This document shows, piece after piece, positions 56,911-64,000 of a DNA stretch of 64,000 nucleotides (positions are counted from its first letter, which is position 1; the number at the start of each line of letters is the position of its first letter). Position numbers and translations under genes: made by a program. Under the pieces are notes generated by a model. The model searched no databases. It saw only the letters and a program-made list of their open reading frames with translations, and was not told the DNA's origin. The stretch is from Lepidodermella squamata (taxonomy: Eukaryota; Gastrotricha): assembly GCA_047495785.1 (NCBI GenBank), contig JBLDXI010000036.1, positions 496,001 to 560,000 on the forward strand, read 5' to 3'.

Positions 56911-57972
56911 CTAAATTTGGGAGACGGATTTTTTGAACGCGAAAATATCCGGCTTGAAAAGGAAGCGCGGTACACAGCTGAGCACGCTGCACACTAGAAC
57001 AATCAGTGAAGCCGAGGCGAAAACGACGATAGCACTTCCTGAAGTCGGGCATTTCACAGATCTACAAGCTTTGTAAGACGACACGACGTCTAGCACTAGC
57101 ACAATCGAAAAAATCAGACTCCCAATAGCAATAGCAGCCCAGAGGCGGAGCGATCTTGAATGTAAGATGCGAAGTCGCAAATCGGAGAAGATTGTAACGT
57201 TGTAGGGAACCTGGCAAGATTCGCACTGAATTTTACCCCACTCGCCCTTTGAGGCTGTTTCCAGGCGTTGTCGGAGAAGTTCGTCGAGGCAAGATTGGTG
57301 AACCACGCCGAGACATCCGCAGATTTTACGGTAGAGAGGGTCGGTCGTATCGCCACTTCGGCACAAGCGACACATGCTCAGATCACGAGTTTTACGGTCA
57401 GTGAACGAATCGACCCTAGGGTGGTATTTGAACATCTTCCGGCCGTAGATGCAAACATAACCGGCAAGGAACGCAGAGCCGAGGAAAATCAGAGCTACAG
57501 CGATCGTGACCAAGATTACAAGAGGTAGAAACAGGCAATATCCGCCTTTTGTTACGTAATAACAAGAAATTGAGTAATTAATCGTGGCTAGTTGGATTAT
57601 GCAAGAAATCAGAAATAGGAGAGTCGCGAGAAGGACCCCGCTGTTGAAGCGAAACCAGGTATTAGCCAGCCAGTGGCTTTTCAACCAAGATTGAAAGGTG
57701 AAGGTGAATGTGCAGTTGTAGTGCCGGCTGCATTTGTCGCAGATGATGTCTCCGTGGCTGTCTCGGGGTAGTTTTTCGAGATTATCGCGTAGATACTGGT
57801 CGAAGCATCGCGAGTGGACGAAGCTGTCGTGGACTTCGCATGAGCAGAGATTGCCGTGTAACGGAGCTGTGCGTTTGATGGATTTTCCGAACAAATTACA
57901 GGCGTCGTACTCAAAAGGCCCACGATCGCAAAATCGACATTTTGGCGGACACGCTTTTTCAGGAGATGACAT
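56911..57972 (-). CDS. Double RING-CH (MARCH-like) transmembrane E3 ligase
   Basis: Single exon, ATG 57972, 353 residues. Two RING-CH (C4HC3) fingers are each followed by two TM helices. Finger 1 runs over residues 12-90 ('CRFCDRG', 'CSCEVHDSFVHSRC', 'CDKCSRHY'), with TMs at about 110-135 and 150-175. Finger 2 runs over about 205-265 ('CRLCRSG', 'CGCLGVVHQSC', 'CESCQVPY'), with TMs at about 280-300 and 315-335. Both end in the same 'C..C...YN(C/V)T' motif, so the protein looks like an internal duplication of a one-RING, two-TM MARCH protein. MARCH ligases ubiquitinate membrane proteins in endosomes or at the plasma membrane; two RINGs in one chain is unusual. The 3' third is copied at 54960-55432. 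Confidence 0.82.
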   Translation of the reverse strand: MSSPEKACPPKCRFCDRGPFEYDACNLFGKSIKRTAPLHGNLCSCEVHDSFVHSRCFDQYLRDNLEKLPRDSHGDIICDKCSRHYNCTFTFTFQSWLKSHWLANTWFRFNSGVLLATLLFLISCIIQLATINYSISCYYVTKGGYCLFLPLVILVTIAVALIFLGSAFLAGYVCIYGRKMFKYHPRVDSFTDRKTRDLSMCRLCRSGDTTDPLYRKICGCLGVVHQSCLDELLRQRLETASKGEWGKIQCESCQVPYNVTIFSDLRLRILHSRSLRLWAAIAIGSLIFSIVLVLDVVSSYKACRSVKCPTSGSAIVVFASASLIVLVCSVLSCVPRFLFKPDIFAFKKSVSQI

Positions 57973-59714
57973 TTTAAAAAATTCTAAAAAATTCTGGAAA
58001 ATTTGAACCGGTCAAAAATTATATTAAAAATTAATAGAAAATTAGGGGAAGCATGAATTATTTTTTACTAAATTTTTAAAAAATTTGGAAATTCTTTCTT
58101 TATTGTGGGAAATTAAATAGCAATTTTCATGATTTTCAAATTATTTGAGGAATTTTGCTATATTTCTGCAAGTGCGATTTTTCAGTGAAAATAAGTGCTG
58201 ATATGGGGTGTGAACTCGCATTATATGAGAAAAATATCGAAAAATTGAGCGTTATTTACAGAAAAAGGCGCGAGAGTTTTTGACGCGTGTTTATTAGCCT
58301 TCATCATTATCACACCACCTAATAACGCCTGATAGCTCGGGGCCTGCTCACTCACTCACTCATTCGTATATTGGCGCATAGCAAAGTGATTCCGCTGCCT
58401 TATTAGTAGCAGTTGCGTTTGGAAAAACAACATCACTCCTTATCTTCTTCACGTTTCCTGTGATGCGTAAATACAGTGAAGGATAGAATGAAGAAAATAT
58501 CAATAGGAAATGTATATTATTAAGACCGCGAAATTGTGCACTCGATCTTAACATTTTGATGTGCCTGCGCGCGCTCATTCCGTGACCACTGAGAGTGCAT
58601 AGTAATGATATAATGCAATAAAAATTGCAATCGCGCAATTGCCGGTCAAGTGCAATGAAAAATCTAATAATCGGGAGCAAATATAAAATCCAACTCCTTC
58701 GTGTCTGAGATGAGACGCCTAGGTTGCGGCTAATTTTAAGAAAAAAATAAGCAAATCAAATTTGAAAAACGGCTTCTATAGAATTTAGAAAATGGGTCAT
58801 TATGCCGGGCTAAATACGTGAGCTCACGTGAGCAAACAGAGCGAAAAATAATTTTGTTGGCACCTGATATAGATAAACGAGGTAAATATTGGCGTAGTGG
58901 CCGTTATAATGTCCGAAAGCTGGCAAATTTCATGATAGCGAGAATATCCAACGCTTTACAACAATTTAACGCAGAAAAGTAGAGACTTGGGTAGATGTAG
59001 CTTGCTTGTGTATAAATTGCGTTTCATTTTCGTTTTACCAGGACTTTTGTTCGTTAGCATCAATTGAGGCGTTGATATTGGGATAGAATGTTCACAGTTA
59101 GCCTTTCATGGTGGCAAGCGCATCTTTTTCCATCATGTTTTACAATTCACATATGTTTCCGTCCAGTAGTATATTGACTGAAATCCAAACCATAGCGCTG
59201 ACCCATACCCTAATCCCTAATCCTGGCCTAACGCTAACCCAGGCTAACTGGGGCCATCGAAGACTTTGGTCTTTGGCTGGGTTCAGCTTGCGGCCCGATT
59301 GAACTGGTCGTGATATTCCGTAATCCACAATCCATGCAATCCCTATCAGTATTTCTCCTTTCAGCTGTCACGGTTATTTACAGCCATAGCCCCTTCACTC
59401 ATAGCAAAAGCCTTGCTATTTAGGCCTCTTTCAATTCGGAAGCCTTTCAACTCAACGTAATACCTTATTCAAAGAAACTAGAAAGCTGGACGCTGCAATT
59501 ATGATACCAATGATCTGTTATCTTCGAATCTCACAATGAATACGGCCAAGGCTAATATTTGATCAAAATGTAATACTTGTTGTAACAAACCGAGGACCGA
59601 GGAAATTGGCAGAGCCATGATCTAGAGGTTTCTAACGGAAATGAAGTTTATTCACTATTTGAGTTGATAGGTGATCAATATCGAAAACCCAGTAACCGAG
59701 GACAGTTGCGAAAA
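57973..59714. other. Intergenic; no gene seen
   Basis: AT-rich. A short 'CCCTAATCCCTAATCCTGGCC' patch near 59208 is too short to mean a telomeric array. No coding signal. Confidence 0.5.
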
Positions 59715-61297
59715 ATGAAGTTGCTACCAAGCTTATTTTTGCTAATTTTAGCCGTGAATGAGGCAATACTCCAAGGTCCTGTAAACATGTTGACAGACCG
59801 CATATTGGCTGAATATCAACGCAAATGTCCGATATTGTCATCGCCGAAGCTTCATATAGAAAGCTTTATAGCAAGCGGGAAGCCGCTCGATATGCGAGTT
59901 AGTTTGTGGCTCATGCGTTTTCTGGGAATCGACGACCTCCAGCAACAGCTGTCCATCATGGGCTACCTCACTGTTTCGTGGGCAATCCCTGCATGTAGCA
60001 AACTGCCGTCTTGCTCGAAGCTCAACATATCGACGCCAGATGTTTGCAGGAGGCTGGATAATTCCAGCATTTGGCTTCCGCTACCGATAAACCAAGTCTG
60101 GCTACCGAATCTTATACATTTCAGCGGAATCGGCTATCCTTTCCTAAGACCCAAGTAAATTTCCGGCTTATTCTCATTCAAAACTATTCAATAATTAAGT
60201 TAGAAGGTAATAGGAGTTATGAGCCCTGACCAAATAAGTCGGGAGGAAGAGGGTCCGGTATCAGAAGCCATCCTCCATTTTACTCAACAATCTAGAACCC
60301 TGAATTTTAGGCTTAGAAAATGGCTCAAACACTTGTCCCACGGTCTAAATCTGACCATTCTGTATTGAGGATTGTCGATTTGAATGTAATCGCTAGTATT
60401 TTTGAGCTAAGTAAACATTCGTGCTAATATCGATTTTGCAAATCATTGATTTTTGCGAATCCGGAATAAAATCGGTGAAAATATCTGTCCATTTTTCGAC
60501 TGAAATGTTTTTTCCTCACTCTTTCAATCAAAGAAGCCTCATTGTCTTGATTTTTCAGGAAGACTGAATACGCCTACTTGCCTATGAACTGGCCCAGCCC
60601 AACTTTGATCATGAACATCGGCAATCGCTTCGACATATCTTGCGCCGGGTTCAACTACGCGAAATTCCCATTCGACACCCAAACTTGCACGATGACCCTC
60701 GAAGCCCATGACGCGGATTGGTTGACTCAATACAAAATCTCCTACTACACAATTGAAAAATCCCGAGTCGGCTCATTCCTTTCGAACACCGATATCTGGG
60801 AATTGGTCCCTGGATCCATGTCGAGCATCGCGTCAACTTTCGAACCTTCGAATTTCACGAGGCTGGAATTCACAATGACATTCCATCGGAAATCGACCTA
60901 CTACGTCGCAAGCTTCATGTTCCCTATGCTATCCCTTATTGTCCTACCTATCATCTGCCTGTTAACTGAGCCTGAACGGACAGATCGATCAGCCTTCTGC
61001 GTTACAGTGGTTCTTGCTTACTCATTCCTGCTGAATCTCATAACTGATATGGTGCCTAAAACATCCGCCCCCGTCTACATTGTCTACGTCGTGTCGTTTA
61101 AATTCACGGTTACGATTATCATTACGATCTACTGTCTAGTGGATGGGTTCATGAAGGATAAAGTTGTCACGCTGAGATGTGGCGTGACCATCAAGGCGAG
61201 GCTACGTCGGATCACTGATGTTGCCCTTGGAGTGACGGTCATTTTAGCGATCGCAGCCACGGATATCTACATGATGGGCGTGATCACTCATCCGTGA
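59715..61297 (+). CDS. Cys-loop ligand-gated ion channel
   Basis: Exon 1 is 59715-60154 and exon 2 is 60559-61297, phase 2, 392 residues. Signal peptide 'MKLLPSLFLLILAVNEA'. The extracellular domain includes 'VSWAIPAC' (loop A/D region), 'VWLPNLI' and a Cys-loop 'CAGFNYAKFPFDTQTC' with 14 rather than the usual 13 residues between the cysteines. Four TM helices follow: 'YYVASFMFPMLSLIVLPII', 'RSAFCVTVVLAYSFLLNLI', 'IVYVVSFKFTVTIIITIYC' and 'ALGVTVILAIAATDIYM'. The TM3-TM4 loop is short ('DGFMKDKVVTLRCGV'), so little cytoplasmic regulation is expected. It forms a homo- or heteropentamer in the plasma membrane; transmitter unknown. Unlike the copy at 33.5 kb it is uninterrupted. Confidence 0.85.
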
Positions 61298-61311
61298 ATT
61301 AAAATATCAAT

Positions 61312-61599
61312 TTAATACTTCACCAAAGTCTGCTGCTCTGAAACATTGTCGAGTCTTGATTTCCTAATTGCTCTCGCTTTTTGTGTCTGAGTTCGTATTT
61401 GAACTAGTTTTTTTACCGAAGCGCTGGGAATTACAGGCACGGTAACTTTGGTCTCCTCGTCCTTATTAAATGGCCATAAATAATGTAAAATTCCCAAAAT
61501 CACCAAAAGATAAATCGGTAATAGCTTCCCAATCCTTATCTTGGACTGAGTTGGGGCTAACTTTAATCCTCGGAACGTACAGTTTTGTCCCAAGTCCAA
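61312..61599 (-). CDS. Possible small single-TM protein (3' exon)
   Basis: The minus-strand frame to the stop at 61312 has one TM helix ('LLPIYLLVILGILHYLW') followed by a basic, Gln/Lys-rich tail. There is no ATG. An acceptor 'CCCCAACTCAG' at 61546 would give a 78-codon last exon (61545-61312), with the upstream exon not found. It ends 15 bp from the stop of the convergent channel gene. Small mitochondrial or ER membrane proteins look like this, but I recognise no family. Confidence 0.35.
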   Translation of the reverse strand: MDLGQNCTFRGLKLAPTQSKIRIGKLLPIYLLVILGILHYLWPFNKDEETKVTVPVIPSASVKKLVQIRTQTQKARAIRKSRLDNVSEQQTLVKY

Positions 61600-62022
61600 A
61601 GCATCCCCGCGTTACAGTAATAACTTATTTTTTAAATTTGCGTTAGCTGTCTCGAAGCTCTTACCAAAATAAACGCTATGCTTTTTCGACCAAATTAGCT
61701 TCTAATCAATATCGACCATCGATGACAACATATTGAGGCGTTGCAATTATCGAATCATCGCAGGTCTGATGTTCATGCTCTTTAGCTAGTTTCCAGGTCA
61801 TGATTAGGCATCTGGAGTGAAATGTCTGAGTTCTGCAAAAATCTGAAACGTGACTGCTGTTCATTGCAGATGTTTCCCTATTACTCCTCTGCCCCCACAT
61901 CAGATTATGTCGTAGAGCTTTTCGCAAGGTGACGAGAAACCCGATCTAGACATTAGACCACGAACTACGACTTACCAATTAAAATTTCTCAGACAGGAAT
62001 TCATAGTGTAACGCAGAAAAAG
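61600..62022. other. Intergenic
   Basis: No feature is seen apart from possible upstream sequence of the flanking genes. Confidence 0.4.
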
Positions 62023-64000
62023 ATGCCATCTCTTCTAGTACTTCTATTGACATCGGGAATTCATATCGAATCGAAACCATTCGAAAGCCCTATTAGCATG
62101 ATTCCACTGAATGAAACAACTGCTTTCAAGCAGCTGGTTTGCCTTGATGAACCACCTATGCCGAAGTATGCAACAGCTTCCGATTTCAACTCGACCGGAA
62201 ACAATAAAACACTGATAACAATTTTGGCTGGCATAAGTTACGCCGGAGAAATGCCAGTAGGTTCCATAGCCTCAAAATCTATCGAACTTGCGTTAGATCG
62301 ACTGAAATCCTTACCAAACTTCCTCGAGGGATATGAACTGGCTGTTGAACTTTTCGATGATCAGGTAAATTCATATCAGTCCCATTATCCAGCCTAATTT
62401 TTTCATAAATGTAGTGTCTTGATTACGTATCGATTCCTCAGATGTTTAATCGCCTTCGCGGCATCAAAGAAGGTACAAATCGACTGCCAATTTTTCTGAG
62501 CCACGCCTGCGAATCAGTTGGAATCAGAACTTTCGCTGAATCTGCGAAATATTTCGATTGGCTGGCTCTGAGTCACCTTATAATCTCACCTGATATGAGC
62601 CCTACTATCAAAGGAACCGGTTTCCGAATTACTACCCGTTACTTCAAAGATTCGAGGGTGGTCATTTAGCGGCAGTTGAGTTCATGCTTCGAATGGGCTG
62701 GCGGAAAGTTGCAGTGATTTCTGAGAGTTTCCTACTCTACGACATGCTTCAAACCTTGCTACTACCATTACTAGACCGGAAGAACATGACCATAATCCAT
62801 TTGAGTAAATCGTCCCATGTCGCAGTGTATGACGAAGAAATGCGGCCAGTTTTCGATGAGCTCAAAGAAATCGATGCGAGAATTTTCATTTTAGACGCAG
62901 ATCGAGCCTCAGGCAAGGCGTGTTGGCTCCATCGTTACGGAATGTTCGGCTCGAATTACGTATCGATGTTCTGGTACTGGTCCGACAGTTACCCTAGTAG
63001 TCTTGTACCCCCAGAACAATCATCGTGGTGTACGATCGGTATGGTAAACGAAGTTATTGCTAATTCGATATTTTTCGGAGATTCAACGCTAGTAGACACA
63101 ATCGGGGCTAAGCATACTGGTGTAACGGGAATCACAGCTGCTGATTGGGAGATTCGAATGGAGGAGAAGGTCGCAAATCCTCAAGATAGTGGCCTATGGC
63201 ATATGTACTATCGCCTATGATGTCACAATCTTTGCCGGCCTACTCCTTAACAAAACCGAGCAAATCCTCAAAGATCGAAACCAAACTTTGCTAGATTGGG
63301 TTTCAGCTGGAGCTGGAAAGGGTCCAGAACTCATTAATCTTCTCATCGAGAATATATACACAGTTAACATGACTGGAATGAAGGGCTACTACAACTTTGA
63401 TAACAGGACGAAATTGAATACGAACGGGTTTGTTTCTATAACTCTAACTCAGTTCGACTCGTATCGCGATGCAAATGGCACAGTCATGCTTGGAAAACCT
63501 CGCATTGTTGCGGTCTATCATCCAGGTAAAGGTGGTCAACTTGAGGTTTTGAATGGATTGAAATGGAGAACAAAAGACGGCAGTCCACCCCTTGACTCAA
63601 AGGCCTACGTTAAAATCGAGTTTCCACAGCTATCCGTAATTCAGTATTCGATATTAACAACGATTACCGTCGTCCTAATGATTTTCTTAGCAGTTTTCGG
63701 AGGGCTAAGCCTATTCGTTCTGAAATCAAAGAAGGTTCCATCGTTTTTCAATCGATTTTCGGCTGATTCGGCGGTAGTCCCTTCTAATTTCTCCAGCCCC
63801 GATGTTTTGCTTCATTTCGGAAATTGGATTATGGTATCAAGCGTTTTGACACTTCCGTACCCAGATGTGAATATCAGAATATTAGACTACTGCCAAGCTA
63901 TGGCAATCCTTCTAATGAATGGATTTTTCACGTCTTTATTGGCGATTTTTTTCAAACTAGACCGATCTTCAAAGACCATCAAAGTTTTGATGTACTCTCT
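62023..64000 (+). CDS. GABA-B-like (family C) receptor, 3' end outside window, two frame breaks
   Basis: Exon 1 is 62023-62364 (signal peptide 'MPSLLVLLLTSGIHI' and first lobe of the ligand domain); exon 2 starts at 62442 after a 77-nt intron, phase 0. The second lobe ('MLRMGWRKVAVISES'), the family linker and TM1 ('YSILTTITVVLMIFLAVFGG') follow, and at least TM2-TM3 are reached before the edge. Two indels are needed: a missing base at 62652-62654 (TC before GAG) and a compensating +1 (or -2) near 63160-63185; after both, the original frame returns. Without correction the protein stops at 62669. Either this is a young pseudogene, two consensus errors are present, or short unseen introns exist. 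It is a relative of the transposon-broken gene at 13-18.9 kb. Confidence 0.7.

Noticed and set aside
59200-59245. CCCTAA-like repeats as an interstitial telomere
   Set aside because: Only two or three degenerate units.

Overview
This window comes from the nuclear genome of a small animal. Genes are split by short GT-AG introns, often 43-60 bp, with TTTCAG-type acceptors. Their products are animal families: Cys-loop ion channels, family C (GABA-B-like) receptors, a Ly6-type GPI protein, trypsin and Sushi domains, LamG-like domains, an ankyrin/SOCS-box pair, RING-CH proteins and retinol-dehydrogenase-type SDRs. Gene density and intron size suggest a compact invertebrate genome. A tardigrade or other meiofaunal ecdysozoan fits, but the sequence alone does not fix the taxon. 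I saw no bacterial-style operons, CRISPR arrays, rRNA or convincing tRNAs.

Layout. 1-0.9 kb: 3' end of a Cys-loop channel. 0.9-8.3 kb: gene-poor, with three inverted-repeat (MITE-like) elements and a decayed LTR-retrotransposon gag. 8.4-11.7 kb: a 12-exon secreted Cys-rich/LamG-like gene. 12-24 kb: three related two-TM 'CD225/dispanin-like' loci, one truncated, and a GABA-B-like receptor broken by a 3.78-kb transposon. 26-29.5 kb: a Ly6-like gene converging on a secreted Cys-rich gene. 29.7-50 kb: a minus-strand array of duplicated genes (SDR, ankyrin-SOCS, channel, and two serine protease-Sushi-ankyrin genes). 50.6-53.9 kb: two more SDRs on the plus strand. 55-58 kb: a double RING-CH membrane protein and a partial duplicate of it. 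59.7-64 kb: another Cys-loop channel and a second GABA-B-like receptor running off the window.

The most unusual item is a pair of paralogous genes (35.8-40.0 kb and 42.4-45.5 kb). Splice sites and phases join a signal peptide, a trypsin-like domain and two Sushi/CCP domains to a long ankyrin array in one reading frame. Both copies have the same six-exon structure, and the ankyrin exon has no ATG of its own near its start. One copy has lost the catalytic histidine (His to Asp); the other keeps the triad.

The region appears to grow by local duplication. SDR, ankyrin-SOCS, protease-ankyrin, two-TM, channel, GABA-B-like and RING-CH genes all occur in two or more copies, several of them broken. 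The breaks include an in-frame stop, frameshifts, a transposon insertion with its target-site duplication, and truncations. Exon boundaries come from reading GT/AG sites and requiring phase agreement; no transcript data were available.
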